A DNA stretch of 64,000 bases from Saccharomycopsis fibuligera x Saccharomycopsis cf. fibuligera (GCA_001936135.1 CP012816.1:1429501-1493500), one strand, 5' to 3'. Positions 1 to 11,900 are shown, numbered from the stretch's first letter. A program made the numbers and translations. The notes: a model not told the origin generated them from the sequence alone.

Positions 1-1212
1 GCTGGTAGGGAAGAAGACGTCACCAAATTTTCTAAAGAATTGTCAAACCATTTGTCTATGGATATTAGCCTTGAAGCAGTGTTAAGAGTTAGAGGCTCTA
101 ATGGTCTCAGAATGTCTGCATTCTATGGTAACTTCTTCAATAGAAGCAGCGATTTGTGTTCATTCCCAACTTTCCCAAGAGATCAATCATATGTTATTGA
201 GATGTCTATCGAAGAACATATTACTAAACCAACCGTGGCATTGCAAGCTGCTGTTTTACATACAACTGCATTTGGAGAAAGAAGAATTAGAGTGTTGACT
301 TTAACTATACCAACTACTCAAAACATAAATGAAGTTTATGCTTCTGCAGATCAATTGGCGATTGCAAATTACTATGCTCAAAAGGCGGTTGAGAAAGTTT
401 ATTCTTCGTCATTACAGGATGCAAGAGATTTGCTCAACAAATACTTGATAGACATTTTGACGGTTTACAAAAAAGAATTGGTTGCTGGTAATGTTGGTAC
501 TTCTTCTCCTTTGCAAATCTCTACAAACCTTAGAATGTTACCATTGTTATTGCATGCTTTACAAAAACATATTGGCTTGAGATCAGGTAGAGTGCCATCT
601 GATCATAGATCAGCTGGTTTGAATTTGTTATCTTCTGCTGCCATTCCAAAATTGATTAAGAGTATTTATCCTACAATCTACTCATTGCATGATATGCCTG
701 ATGAAGCTGGTTTGCCGGCTGTGGAGGAATCACCTGAGAATGAAGAGGAACAAACTCCGTCTTCTGGTGAAATAGTTTTGCCGCCTCCGGTTAATGCAAC
801 TGCTACTGCTTTGCAAAGTTACGGTTTGTATTTGATCGACAACTCTACCGAATTATTTTTGTGGGTTGGTGGTGATGCTGTTCCTCAGTTGACAGAAGAC
901 GTGTTCGGCGTTCCTGATGTCAACCAAATCTTCATTGGTAAAAAGGAATTGCCAGTGTTAGAAGAATCAGAATTTAATACTAGAATCAGAAACATTATTG
1001 GTAAAATTAGAGAAGATTATTCCTCAGTAACTTGGCAAAACTTGTACATTGTTAGGGGCGGCTCTTCTAATGAACTTGTTAACCAAGCTCATAGCCGTGA
1101 ACTTATTGCTTTGAGAATGTGGGCCCTTAGTGAGTTGGTGGAAGATAGATCCAATAATACTGCTAACTACAGAGAATACTTGGGTTCGTTGAGAGAAAAG
1201 TTGGCAAACTAA
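1..1212 (+). CDS. SEC24: COPII coat subunit Sec24, C-terminal part (5' end outside window)
   Basis: Sec24 is the cargo-binding subunit of the COPII inner coat (Sec23-Sec24), which forms vesicles at ER exit sites. The frame is open from base 1, so the N-terminal half lies to the left of the window; 403 residues are visible. The segments FNRSSDLC and PRDQSY, then [26 protein letters not shown]-type [10 protein letters not shown], and a gelsolin-like C-terminal domain ([19 protein letters not shown]) follow the order of S. cerevisiae Sec24 from the beta-sandwich and helical domains to the end. An acidic stretch around base 720-760 separates the helical and gelsolin parts and is the least conserved section. 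It ends with TAA and is convergent with MAS1. Identification is secure; SEC24 paralogues (SFB2-like) are less likely but not excluded. Confidence 0.95.
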   Translation, partial: AGREEDVTKFSKELSNHLSMDISLEAVLRVRGSNGLRMSAFYGNFFNRSSDLCSFPTFPRDQSYVIEMSIEEHITKPTVALQAAVLHTTAFGERRIRVLTLTIPTTQNINEVYASADQLAIANYYAQKAVEKVYSSSLQDARDLLNKYLIDILTVYKKELVAGNVGTSSPLQISTNLRMLPLLLHALQKHIGLRSGRVPSDHRSAGLNLLSSAAIPKLIKSIYPTIYSLHDMPDEAGLPAVEESPENEEEQTPSSGEIVLPPPVNATATALQSYGLYLIDNSTELFLWVGGDAVPQLTEDVFGVPDVNQIFIGKKELPVLEESEFNTRIRNIIGKIREDYSSVTWQNLYIVRGGSSNELVNQAHSRELIALRMWALSELVEDRSNNTANYREYLGSLREKLAN

Positions 1213-1322
1213 GTAATTGTATAAAATTGGTTTGGAAAATGAAATTAGTTATAATAGTAGTGCAAAATTTATAGGTGACGTACTTTTACTGAATAAAAAT
1301 TTTTTTTGTTTATAAGTTTTCT

Positions 1323-1361
<39 letters not shown>

Positions 1362-1710
1362 CAGTTTGTTTGACTGTATATTTGATTTATACTTATTTTT
1401 TTTTTATCAACTGTTCGATATTTTGATTTACTCTATTAAAGCCATCACCTGCTCTTGCACTATGTTGATTTGATTGTTGTTACCTTTTTGGCATTTTCGT
1501 TTCTATTTTCAAGACTACAGATGTGTAAATTTATTGGAGATTCGAGCTTGATTTGTTTCCAACTTGTCTACTCTTCTAACGTATTTCTACCTGTTTAAGG
1601 TACATGATAAGGCAAATATAATCTGATGTAAATATATACACGGAATATGTAATCTAATATTATCATCAATTTGTATTTTTTGTAGTTTTGCTAATTACAG
1701 GCATCATCAA
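1213..1710. other. Convergent 3' spacer SEC24/MAS1 with a 38-nt T tract
   Basis: Gene-free spacer between two converging genes. It holds an uninterrupted run of about 38 T at 1324-1361 and AT-rich sequence suited to 3' end formation. No other element seen. Confidence 0.7.
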
Positions 1711-3216
1711 TCACGCCACCATCTCTCTGCAAATATCCTGGTAACTTGGAATATTACTAACATTACCTAAAGCAGCCACCGAGATTTTACCAGCACCTAA
1801 TCTATAGTTACACCAATTAACAATATCATCTTTATTGACTTTATTCACCGCATCAAATACTTCTTCTGGAGTTAATCTTTTACCTGTTGAAACAATTTGT
1901 CTACCAACATCCTCAGCAACTGCGGTTGAGCCATCAAGAGATAAAAGCAATGACGCTTTAAGTTGATTCTTAGCCTTTTCCAACTCTTCCACGTCGAAAC
2001 TACCCTTTTTGAGTCTTTTCCATTCATCCAATATACCTTGCACTAATTTCTCATTGTTGTTGCTGTCAGTGGTCAAATAAATACCCCATAAGCCTGTATC
2101 AGAATACGAAGTAGAAAATGACATGTAAGAATTAGCCAAAGGAGTACCATTTTGACCACCATAAGCTGCTACTTGCACTAATTTGGAAGGATGGTTGAGT
2201 CCAGTTCCCATGGAGCGATCCCAAGTGCCAATCATGGCCTGCACGACAAGCGAAGTGAAATATTCAGGTGATGACCAAGCAATACCTTCAACGGAAATAG
2301 CAATATGGGTTTGAGGAACAGTGAGGTCCGGGATTTTAATTTCGCTAGAATGGAAAGTTGGCAAATCATAACGGGAATGTGTAGTTGAACCAAAAATGTT
2401 TTCATTAGCAGATTTTCCCAAATGTCCAAAACTTTTCTCAGCAAATTTGCATAACTCTTCATGATTAACTGAACCAGTACCAACAAGAGCCATTCTGTCT
2501 CCGGTATAGTTGGTCTTGATGTAATTGACCAAATCTTCTCTTTGAATCGATAAAATGTTTTCTCTTGGTCCCAAAATCGTCATACCGAGAGGTTGGTTCT
2601 TAAATGCAACAGCATGCAAATGGTCAAATACCACTTCATCATACATTTTGTCAACTTCTTCACTTTCTCTAATGATCACGTCTCTTTCTCTTTCAATAGC
2701 TCTTGGATCCAACACCGAGTTTGTTAAAATGTCCGATAAAATTTCGATCGAGTTTGGAATATTTTTTTGAAGGGTCTTGGCATAGTAAACAGTTGTTTCT
2801 CTTGAAGTATAAGCGTTCAAGTGTGAGCCAATGTTTTCAATTTCAAGTTCAAGTCCGGTTTGGGTACGATTTTTGGTACCTTTGAAAGATAAGTGTTCCA
2901 AGAAATGGGCAGTACCATTGTTTTTTGAAGTTTCTGCTCTAGACCCAGAGTCAATCCATACCCCAACAGTAGCAGTGGAACTAAATGGTATATGCTCAGA
3001 GACCACTGTTAAACCATTGCTAAGCTTGCTGATTTGAGTCTTAGGTAAAGTATTAGCAACTGAAGCAAAGTTTCTGATGCTTTGAAGGTTATGATTATTT
3101 ATACTAAGAAACTTGGAGCCGGTTTTGAAGTTGAAGAGCGGACTTTTCGTCGTCGTTGCCGTTGTGCTAGATAGCTTTCTAAAGATCTTCAGAACACTTG
3201 ATCTTTGTGCGAGCAT
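1711..3216 (-). CDS. MAS1: Mitochondrial processing peptidase beta subunit (Mas1)
   Basis: Catalytic beta subunit of the matrix processing peptidase, which with Mas2 removes presequences from imported mitochondrial proteins. The 501-residue product has an M16 metallopeptidase zinc motif HFLEH (His104, Glu107, His108), with the third ligand Glu184 in RDVIIRESEE spaced 76 residues from His108 as expected for the family. The first 50 residues are rich in Ser, Thr, Arg and Lys with no acidic residues, fitting a matrix presequence. The start is an ATG at 3216. The single CTG codon I found lies in the presequence (codon 9), not in the conserved part. Diverges from the ALR1-type gene across a 2.5-kb gap and converges on SEC24. 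The intact zinc motif argues for beta rather than the alpha subunit or the complex III core proteins. Confidence 0.95.
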   Translation of the reverse strand: MLAQRSSVLKIFRKLSSTTATTTKSPLFNFKTGSKFLSINNHNLQSIRNFASVANTLPKTQISKLSNGLTVVSEHIPFSSTATVGVWIDSGSRAETSKNNGTAHFLEHLSFKGTKNRTQTGLELEIENIGSHLNAYTSRETTVYYAKTLQKNIPNSIEILSDILTNSVLDPRAIERERDVIIRESEEVDKMYDEVVFDHLHAVAFKNQPLGMTILGPRENILSIQREDLVNYIKTNYTGDRMALVGTGSVNHEELCKFAEKSFGHLGKSANENIFGSTTHSRYDLPTFHSSEIKIPDLTVPQTHIAISVEGIAWSSPEYFTSLVVQAMIGTWDRSMGTGLNHPSKLVQVAAYGGQNGTPLANSYMSFSTSYSDTGLWGIYLTTDSNNNEKLVQGILDEWKRLKKGSFDVEELEKAKNQLKASLLLSLDGSTAVAEDVGRQIVSTGKRLTPEEVFDAVNKVNKDDIVNWCNYRLGAGKISVAALGNVSNIPSYQDICREMVA

Positions 3217-5188
3217 AGTATATTTTGTGCTGTATTTTTGAAGCGCCGAATATGAAATTAAAAAACAGTAACCGGGAGGGAGAAAGAAATCAAAAAAATA
3301 AAGCAGAAATAAATAGTATATTCTAAGTCTATTGACTGATGTGTAATCCTCGTTTCTGTCTTGCCACTGATTAATTAACTGTGCTTATCCATCCTCGGCA
3401 ATCGAATGTCATTTTTTCTTTACTAATCTTGACTTTTCTAGATTTTGTACTATGCTGCCTCCTGTGTACGGATGTATTGTTATAATACGCCCGAACACCA
3501 CACTTGTAGGTGTTGCCCTGCTCAACTAAAATTAAGAATGTCATATCCTTCTCCACGCCCAATATTCCTGGGAGTTAGTGCCATTGTCATTATTTTTCAA
3601 GCATTCATTTGGTTTTGTAAAAAAATATCTAAATTCAAATTATTAATATAGAAGAGCATTGTTTTTGCATTGGTTTACTTTTGCTTCTGCTGCTTTGCTG
3701 GGTAAAGAGTTAAATGTGTAAAAATTGAAGGTGAAAACGCATAGAAATATGAATGCCTAAAAATACAAAAAGAAGAGAATTTAGGTTCATATAAAAGTGT
3801 GTTAAATTTTGTAATACGAATTGAAAATTGGTGGAGAGCATACTTGTATAATATTTCGGCTATTTTCCTTTTCATTTTTTGCTTGTTTGCTTGTACTTAA
3901 TAGAATATTCGTTTATTGACATAAATATTTAATCGAACTTTTTTTTTTTTTTTGTATTGTGTCTTAGTTTCATCTTTCTCTTGTCAGCCTTTTTGTTCTT
4001 CATGCCTTCACCTTTATCATGATTCTTATGTTCATTGGACAATTATAAATTGAGTTAACAGCTAATGTGTAATACAAGTCTAAGCCCACTGTACTAAATC
4101 ATCTTAAACTTGATTCTTATCATTTAAAACTTCTTAAATTTCTCTCGTCCATATTTTCCAACATTTTCTATTAACTTATCTTCAGTGTTACATTTCTCAA
4201 ATAGATTATTAAATCATGAGTGATTGTCTTTTCTTTTACTTAAATATATAATTAACACATTATAGCTGAAGCACTCTCAATTTATACCATACGATGTTTG
4301 CTTGCTTTTTTCAATAAAAGAAAAAATCTTTTCAATGTTTTGGTTTATAGCTTTACGCCAATTTGTAAGCTACCAGAAACTAATATCGAAGCAAATAGAT
4401 AATAATTGAATTTAGTGTAAAGCAAAATATGTTTATGTTTAATTTTTTTTCACTATATTTTTTCTGGACCTATTTTCGGTTGAAGAAGGAAATTGATTGA
4501 AGCTTATATCCTTGTAGAAAGTCATTTTCTTTTACATGTTACAGCATATATGAGTTACTAAATATTCAATTTCAACAACATATACAACAAAATTATGTGG
4601 GGTCTCACTGTTCTTGGCTAATGAAAAGAGATTTGCAAAAATGCAAATTAAAATACTATCCCAGTAGAAGTTATGAGAACTCAGAGAAACTATGAAAAGT
4701 GAACCTGATCGTGCGCGATTTAATATAATATAGTTAAGCCAGTCTCTCTGTTTTTGGAGTCATACCATAACAGGACATTGCAGAATAATAGTAGAAATAA
4801 TTACAGATACTTGTCTCATTAGCCATACTGCAATAATAGATGGCGTCTACTTAAACTGCTTCACAGATTGGGAACTGGCTTTGCTGAAGAGTCTCCACTG
4901 GATTTCGGTGGTTTGCTACGTCTTGTTATTGATTATTGATACTCGGCACAAATATGCAGTCGTAAAAAGTGGCAGACGCGCCAGTGCGTTATGGTGCATG
5001 GTGTGGCATCCGAACTGCCATATTTCATTATTTTCTTTTAATTCTTACTCTCTTTACGTTTTTGCAGAAGACACATTGGGTAGCCCAAAAGTTCTTTTAT
5101 GTTCTATATATTGGTAAAACATGTATTATATATATATACTAGTCAGTTAATGATGAATGTTTATTGAAGGGAGAACGCTGTATCTCTT

Positions 5189-5196
5189 CCACGTGG
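5189..5196. promoter_or_regulatory. Palindromic E-box (CCACGTGG) upstream of the Mg transporter gene
   Basis: CACGTG core in an 8-bp palindrome, 566 bases before the ALR1-type ATG. Basic helix-loop-helix factors of the Cbf1/Pho4 type bind this core. Occupancy is inference. Confidence 0.35.
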
Positions 5197-5204
5197 TCAC
5201 ACAA

Positions 5205-5269
5205 ATGCGTAAATATGCAGAAATAATGCGGAAATCATGCGGAAAGCGTGCGGAAACCATGCGGATCCG
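5205..5269 (+). repeat. Degenerate 11-bp tandem repeat, consensus ATGCGGAAAnn
   Basis: About six consecutive units, all but the first 11 bp long, starting at 5205, 5215, 5226, 5237, 5248 and 5259. The last four each carry CGG at a fixed phase. It lies about 0.5 kb upstream of the ALR1-type gene. Divergence between units suggests an older or selected array; regularly spaced CGG triplets are typical half-sites for Zn-cluster regulators. Confidence 0.75.
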
Positions 5270-5761
5270 GAGGCAAAAAATAAGCTGCCAAGAACGGAAA
5301 AATTGCTGCAGCATTAAACAAAATTAAATATAAAATTTTTTTTGCCTGGCTTTCTTATCGTATCGAGAAGTTGTCCTGATATCTTGTGAAATGACTTCTA
5401 CTGCTCCATCACTTATGAAACCAACCGCTTTTCTTCTTCCAGCCAAAAAGCGTCAGCAGCAGAAGCAGCATTATCATTATTATTATCACCATTATCACCT
5501 TCAAGTAAAGTTTTAAGCTTATAGAGGACTGTTTTTTCAGTCGACTTGTTGCTTCTAAAGTAATTTAAGTCTGCTTAATATCCATATTAATAGATTGATG
5601 CCATATCAAATGATGGGATAATTGCCACACAGTGCACCATACTTCCAATTTTGCTTTAAAAAAGAATCTTATACCTCTCAAGATTTTGCATCATATTTTT
5701 CTTTATTTGCTTCTTTCAATTCATGATAGACTAATTTCTCTTGTTATTCATTATTCCCACA

Positions 5762-8383
5762 ATGAGCTTCGATAATCGTTCAAGCAGTTTTGGCAATAGT
5801 CAGAACTTTAATGCTAATACAGCTAGCCGTGATAATACTCATGCCATAAACAACAACGGTGCTAACAACAACAACAATAATACCACCTATCTTGGCGCTA
5901 GCAACAACGGGAGTGCTATTGCTGATGGCTCTTCAAGTTTGAATCTGAAGAAGGTTCGCTCTCTCAGTTTTAATAATAATAGTAAGAATAACGTTATTAA
6001 TGCGTTGGCAAATGGTAATGGCAGCAACAATCAGGAAGCCAAGTCTCCAATTGCTGCCAACAATAACAACTTTTCCCGGAGAAGGAGCTCCATCCCAGTT
6101 TCATTTAATACTATAAGTGATGTTGATTCTCAACATTCTGGTAGCTCTAATGAAACTGAAGAGGATGTTTGTTTTCCTATGGATAGAGAAAATACTCGTA
6201 CTGAACAAGGCATTGATTTTAATGAGTTGCAGCAGTTTATTGATGAGCAAAGAGAAGAAAATGAAGCTCTTCTTTTACAAAATCAGTCAGTGCCTGCTGC
6301 TATGGATTTTGCTAGACAAGATAATAATAATAACGGCGGCACGTTTAAGTTACCTGCTAGCAAAAAGAGATACTTTAGTAAGAAAGAGGAATACAAGGAC
6401 CGCAACAAGTTGTCAAATGCGGCTATCAAGTATGTTCCTAAATGGCTCCAGCATAAACCGGTTCCAGGTCATAAAAAACATGAAAATGATGGCGCAAGAC
6501 ATCGTCATGAATCAATTCCTATGGACAATTTGAATAAAATTGATGAGAAACAATCATCTTCTGATGACTTGTTTTCATCTAAGCAAACTAGCAAGCAAAA
6601 CCAAGTTGGCTTTGCGGAACAAAACAATCGAGTTGAAGATTTTGAAGATGAAGATACTACAAGTCCAGTAGACACAAATAACATAAATGCTACCGAGTCT
6701 CGTGAAGACAATACCAATTATAACACGGTACCAATTTATCAAAAAGTATCTGGAACTTATGCTAATACTAATAGCAATAAGGATGTGCTCGAAGAGATAC
6801 CTCGTCGTTTCTCTTTGTTCACTTCAGAAAATGATGAAACAATTCATGCTCATGATTTGCCTTCCTTGGTTCAGCCAGGCGCATCTATTGAAGACTTTTT
6901 CAAATCTGATGATCCAAATTTTACTTGGTGGCTTAATTGTTGTTGTGCCACTGATAGCGAAATCAAAATTTTGGCCAAAACCTTTGGTGTCCATCCATTG
7001 ACGGCTGAGGATATTAGAATGTCTGAAAATCGTGAAAAAGTGGAGTTTTTCAAAGATTATTATTTTGTTTCATTCCATAGTTTCAACTCAGATAATGAAT
7101 CGGAAGATTTCTTGGAACCGATTTTCTTTTACATGGTGGTTTTCAAGACCGGGTTTTTAACTTTCCATAATAGTCCAGTGGTACATTGCGTCAATGTTAG
7201 AAGAAGAATTAGACAATTACGTGGCTACGTTCCATTAAGTTCTGACTGGATTTGTTATGCTTTGATTGATGATATTACTGATTCTTTTTTCCCGGTTATT
7301 CAAGCTATTGATTTTGAAACTGATGCTATCGAAGCATCAGTGTTTGTTATTAGAGATACTGATTTTAGTACAATGCTTCATCGTATTGGGTTATCCAGAA
7401 ATAAGGTTATGACATTGCTTAGATTGTTAGGCAGTAAAGCAGATGTGCTTAGGATGCTTTCCAAAAGATGCCATGATTATACAATCACCACCACATCATC
7501 TCCAATGGTATTGGATAACATCAACAGCTCATCGAATAATAATTTTGCCAGTAATTTAGCAGGTAGTCAGCAACATCCTCAAGATGCTAATGGTCCCCCA
7601 AGCAACAATAGTGGAACATTTTTGACAGCTGAAAATACCAGTAACAGCAATCAAACTCCAGCGCCATTCACCACCACTAATATAATGACCTCTGGTGGAC
7701 CAATTCCAGTAACTGCAACAGGTGGTCATGGAGGCTCAGGAGCAGCAGCTGCCACTATAGGAGGCTTCATACCTGGCTCTTCAAATATTGCTACTACTGG
7801 CGGTACTGCGCCAAACGGTGGAAACTACATTCATAATGCACAGCAACAGCCACGTGCAGAGATTGCTCTTTATTTGGATGACATTCAAGATCATATTATT
7901 ACCATGTTTCAAAATCTTTCATCTTATGAAAAGATTCTCTCCAGATCGTATACTAATTATTTGGCCCAATTGCAAGTTGAATCGTTCCATTCTAACAACA
8001 AGGTCACAGATATGCTTTCTAAAGTGACGCTCATTGGTACGATTATTGTGCCAATGAATGTAATCACTGGGTTATTTGGTATGAACGTAGAAGTTCCCGG
8101 ACAAGAAAGTACAGGTCTTGCTTGGTGGTTTGGTATCCTCGGGGTGCTTGTCTTCACCATGGTTTGTGGTATTCTTTTTGCCAATTGGTGGGTGAGAAGA
8201 ATGAATATTTCCATATCTGAAGAACATGGTGCCCAAAATGATGATTCAAGAACTTTTATCTCTAGATTTGTTAGAAGAAATAGAAATTTGTTTAATCAGA
8301 CTGCGGGGGCGCGTGGAAGTGGTGGCGAGCGGAGGGCTAATACTCGCTCTATTCTTAGTTTTTCGAATAATTATAATTATTGA
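5762..8383 (+). CDS. ALR1: Plasma-membrane Mg2+ transporter of the CorA/Alr1 family
   Basis: Product of 873 residues, close to S. cerevisiae Alr1 (about 859). CorA-type channels take up Mg2+ at the plasma membrane as pentamers. Visible parts: a long N-terminal cytosolic region rich in Asn, Ser and Gly; the CorA cytoplasmic domain from about residue 385; the GMN selectivity motif at residues 773-775, just after TM1; and TM2 (WWFGILGVLVFTMVCGILFA) followed by a basic tail. The frame is open slightly upstream, but the first ATG is at 5762. Between about residues 577 and 698 a low-complexity insert rich in Asn, Ser, Gly, Thr and Gln interrupts the cytoplasmic domain just before its last helices (from EIALYLDDIQDH). 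An exact 11-bp tandem array begins a few bases after the stop. Alr2-type paralogues cannot be separated from Alr1 by sequence reading alone. Confidence 0.92.
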   Translation: MSFDNRSSSFGNSQNFNANTASRDNTHAINNNGANNNNNNTTYLGASNNGSAIADGSSSLNLKKVRSLSFNNNSKNNVINALANGNGSNNQEAKSPIAANNNNFSRRRSSIPVSFNTISDVDSQHSGSSNETEEDVCFPMDRENTRTEQGIDFNELQQFIDEQREENEALLLQNQSVPAAMDFARQDNNNNGGTFKLPASKKRYFSKKEEYKDRNKLSNAAIKYVPKWLQHKPVPGHKKHENDGARHRHESIPMDNLNKIDEKQSSSDDLFSSKQTSKQNQVGFAEQNNRVEDFEDEDTTSPVDTNNINATESREDNTNYNTVPIYQKVSGTYANTNSNKDVLEEIPRRFSLFTSENDETIHAHDLPSLVQPGASIEDFFKSDDPNFTWWLNCCCATDSEIKILAKTFGVHPLTAEDIRMSENREKVEFFKDYYFVSFHSFNSDNESEDFLEPIFFYMVVFKTGFLTFHNSPVVHCVNVRRRIRQLRGYVPLSSDWICYALIDDITDSFFPVIQAIDFETDAIEASVFVIRDTDFSTMLHRIGLSRNKVMTLLRLLGSKADVLRMLSKRCHDYTITTTSSPMVLDNINSSSNNNFASNLAGSQQHPQDANGPPSNNSGTFLTAENTSNSNQTPAPFTTTNIMTSGGPIPVTATGGHGGSGAAAATIGGFIPGSSNIATTGGTAPNGGNYIHNAQQQPRAEIALYLDDIQDHIITMFQNLSSYEKILSRSYTNYLAQLQVESFHSNNKVTDMLSKVTLIGTIIVPMNVITGLFGMNVEVPGQESTGLAWWFGILGVLVFTMVCGILFANWWVRRMNISISEEHGAQNDDSRTFISRFVRRNRNLFNQTAGARGSGGERRANTRSILSFSNNYNY

Positions 8384-8982
8384 AATCATCGAATATATGT
8401 TGAATATATGTTGAATATATGTTGAATATATGTTGAATATATGTTGAATATATGTTGAATATATGTTGAATATATGTTGAATATATGTTGAATATATGTT
8501 GAATATATGTTGAATATATGTTGAATATATGTTGAATATATGTTGAATATATGTTGAATAAATATTGCTATTGTTACTATTATTTTTTTCTTTTTGTCTC
8601 CTTCAATTTTTTTTTGCTGCATATACGGTGTAGCTTATGCATTGTAAGTATACTATACCTTATCTTGGGACATTTGCTGTGCTGCGAATTTTTTGAAGAA
8701 TAAATTGATCTTTATGACGAAAATCTTAAACCTATACAAAACTCAAGTATGCGCTACTACACATTAAATTGTCAGAAAAATTGTCAAACACAGTTCGTTT
8801 TTCTGCAACCATTGACATAATTAGTATATAATAAAACCTATATTTTTTACAATAGAAAGAAAAAAGCACAGAAAAGCAAATGTGTGAATGCAAATACAAA
8901 GATATATAACACTTTTTTTTTTTTTTTTATTTCCCTCTGTTAAATCAGCATTGATTTCATTGTAGAAGTTCAGGAAAATAAC
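8384..8982. other. Convergent 3' spacer ALR1-type / SEC7
   Basis: The first 180 bases are dominated by the 11-bp array listed next. The remainder is AT-rich, with an 18-base T run at about 8911-8928 just beyond the SEC7 stop. No gene seen. Confidence 0.7.
8391..8560 (+). repeat. Near-perfect 11-bp tandem array, unit GAATATATGTT, about 15 copies
   Basis: The unit repeats without visible change from 8391 to about 8558 and decays at the right edge (GAATAAATATTG). The array starts 8 bases after the ALR1-type stop codon, so it should be transcribed into that 3' UTR. Identity between copies points to recent expansion; copy number is probably polymorphic. Confidence 0.95.
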
Positions 8983-11900
8983 TCAAATCCTAACGTAAAC
9001 TTCCCCGACCCTGGTCAAAAAATTTTTAATTGAAGAACGTAATTCTTGAGGTAATTGTTTGTCCAAAATATTCAAAATTAAATCATACATAATTGGACAA
9101 TGTTTGATAAAATCATCCTCATCAAGCTCATAGTAGCCTTGCAAAATTTCAATCACTACTGGTCTCCAAGTATTAATGTTTCTTTGCTTTGTAGTCTCAT
9201 CTAACGTAATGAAATTTTCAATGATTTTAACACATAGTGGAATCAATTTAGCCAATAATGTCTCTTTCTGTTTGTCTGAAGCCTTAGAACCGCCGATTAA
9301 AATATGGAAGGTAATGTTGATGTAAACTCCAGATGATGAGGATTCCTGCTTAAGCAAATTCGGTAAACGTTCAATGACTCCCGAATTCCAAAGTCTGACT
9401 CTCAAGTTATAATCTTCATTGAATTCATGAGAAAACTTATATGATTTTTCGAGTGCTTCCATTAGCTCAAGCAAATTGCTCATTGGAATAGTATCAAAGA
9501 AGTCATCATCTTCAAAAAGTTCAGACAACATCTCAATCATCAAAAGTTGCAATACACATTTAACCACAATAATACCCTTTTCTTTTATTTTCTTTCTATG
9601 TTGCTCTGAGAAACTCCTAGTTTTCTTAATATTAATGCTTTGAGGCGAAGTGACATCTAATCCGTCATTTTGTGCCTTTGGCGGCGAAATAGAATCGTCA
9701 TTTTCTTTAGAATTATGAATTACTACCGTACTCGTGGAATCGTTTGGATCTCCTTCTGAGCCATTAGCATTGTCGTTATTTTCTTGACCAGAAGGTTTAC
9801 CAGAACCAACACCATTAAAGGACTCTGGGTCTACTGGGGTAACATCATTATTCTGCAAAGTAGACTCAGAAAATCCTTTAGAAAAAGCAGCATTATTCAA
9901 CTCTAATTTTGCCAAATCTTCAGCAAGTGCTTGGCGATTCTCATTTTCTGCCTTTAAAGGATCAGCCAAGAACAACTCCACTGCAGTAGTAGCATCAAAA
10001 AGTTCTTTCAAAGTTTTTGTTATTTTGTTCCAATCAGAAACTTGAAACTTTTTTAAATTTTGCAAAATTAGACTTTGAAGACAATTTCTTCCAATTCTGG
10101 AAATAGTATCATTTTCCTGTAAGATACACGAACACAATAGTTTCAAATAGCCATCCAACATTGGTAATAGAGTATCAAAATGGGTAAATATGGCCACCAT
10201 GTTTTTCAAAGCTTGAATCAACGTTGTTGATAACCATACCGATAAGTCATCATGACTATTCAACTGACTCCAGTGGCTACTTAACACGCCAAATATTGGA
10301 AACAAAAGATCTTGACAAATTTCATGCCAAAATGGTTCATCAAATTCTTTACCATATTGCACCAAAGCATCGAATAAATGGTCAAGAGAAATAGACCGAC
10401 TCTCCAAATCAGAATTTTTCAAAATGACACGATTAAACCCAGCAAGAACAGGGAAAAACCTAATCAATTGCTTGGAAGATTTTGGAGTATTTTGCTCAGC
10501 AGCAGCAGCAGAAGCTGGTGCTGGATTTTCAAGATTTTGAACTTTGTTAATTAACCCTTTCATATCTGCAATCGCGTGCAAGCTGATTCTTTGATTACTT
10601 TCATTACAAGCCAATGTGGTGTAAGCCTCGACCAACCCACCGAAAGCGTCCTGAGAATAAATTGCACCGAAATGATTCTTGTTGATTTTACTAAGCATCT
10701 TATAGGATTTTGAAACAAGTTGGTCATTATCATCCTTGGATGCATTTATAAAAGTTTTGAAAATTGTGACCCAACCAGATTTTATTTTACTAGATTTTGC
10801 TTGGATCATATTGTCAATGCATTCTAGCACCATTAATCTTGAATCAAGATTTTCATTATTAGCTAAAATAAAGGCAAATGGCTCTAAAAAGTCTTTTTGA
10901 AATTTGAAATATGCTAATTCTTCAATTTCGAAAAATCTCATTGAAAGCTGTCTTAATGAATCAAGAGCAAAAATCACAATATTCAAATTGGAATTACAGC
11001 CAATTTTGTTGAAGGCTTCTCCCATTATTGACCAAAGTTTGGACCATTCTACTCGAATTCTATTCATGTTATAGTAACAAATATCAACCATTTTCTGGAG
11101 TGAAAAGATTCTTGGGTTGGTGCTATTTCCTGAGGATTCAACCTCATCTAAGGCAACTTCAGTCAAAGCTTCAACAAAATATCCAATAGCATCGATTGTA
11201 AGGTTGTCTGTACTTGCAAAAATTTTATCAATTTTGACGGTCAAATCCGTTGACTGGATCAAGGACGAAATTTCGGGCTGTAACTTTTGATTTGCATGAT
11301 GATGTTGAGCAACTTCTGAAGGATTAGGAACTTTACGAACAAAAAACCTTGTGTTCAAGGATCTGCTGCTTTCGAGCGACGATCTACCATTTTGCTCATT
11401 ATTGTTTCTTTCTAGTCTAGCATTTAAGACATCCGGAATGTTTGAAGCATCAACTCCTTGTGCAATCAACTGAAGTCTTTCCAATTGTGAAATGCACATC
11501 AAAATATCTGTCCAAGCAGAGCTTAAATAATTTCCATCAGTAACGCAAATGCTTAGTAAAACATTAATAGCTTCAAGATTCTTATGTTTTATTTCTTCAA
11601 TATTGTTCAAGTTCGTAAACTGTATCAACGCATTAACAAAAGAGGTTTTAGCATCGGTGAGATTAAAAATGCAGGCAATTTTTATAGACAAACGAATACC
11701 TTCCAAGCACAATGACGAAATTGTTTTGTTATCAAATTCTTTAAAGCTTGGAGTAAGAGCTGCTAAGAATGACATCCATAATGTATCGAAAATGCTCTTC
11801 ACATGCTCAACATGATTAGCACTAAAGAATTTAGGTTTTTTACCACTTGTTTGGAATCCATTAGATTTAATTGCTTTTTCAGTTTTGGACGAAATTTCTT

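Larger units (their letters stand above)
3217..5761. other. 2.5-kb divergent intergenic region MAS1 / ALR1-type gene
   Basis: No ORF here has recognisable coding character; the longest ATG frame (4881-5117, 78 codons) resembles nothing I know. Contents: a palindromic E-box CCACGTGG at 5189-5196, a degenerate 11-bp repeat at 5205-5269 (listed separately), and AT-rich sequence up to the ALR1-type start. Confidence 0.6.

Noticed and set aside
4881-5117. 78-codon ATG frame upstream of the Mg transporter
   Set aside because: No recognisable family and composition like random intergenic frames.
8386-8622. 78-codon minus-strand frame through the 11-bp array
   Set aside because: Open only because the 11-bp unit lacks stops in that frame; it encodes a simple repeat peptide with no start context.
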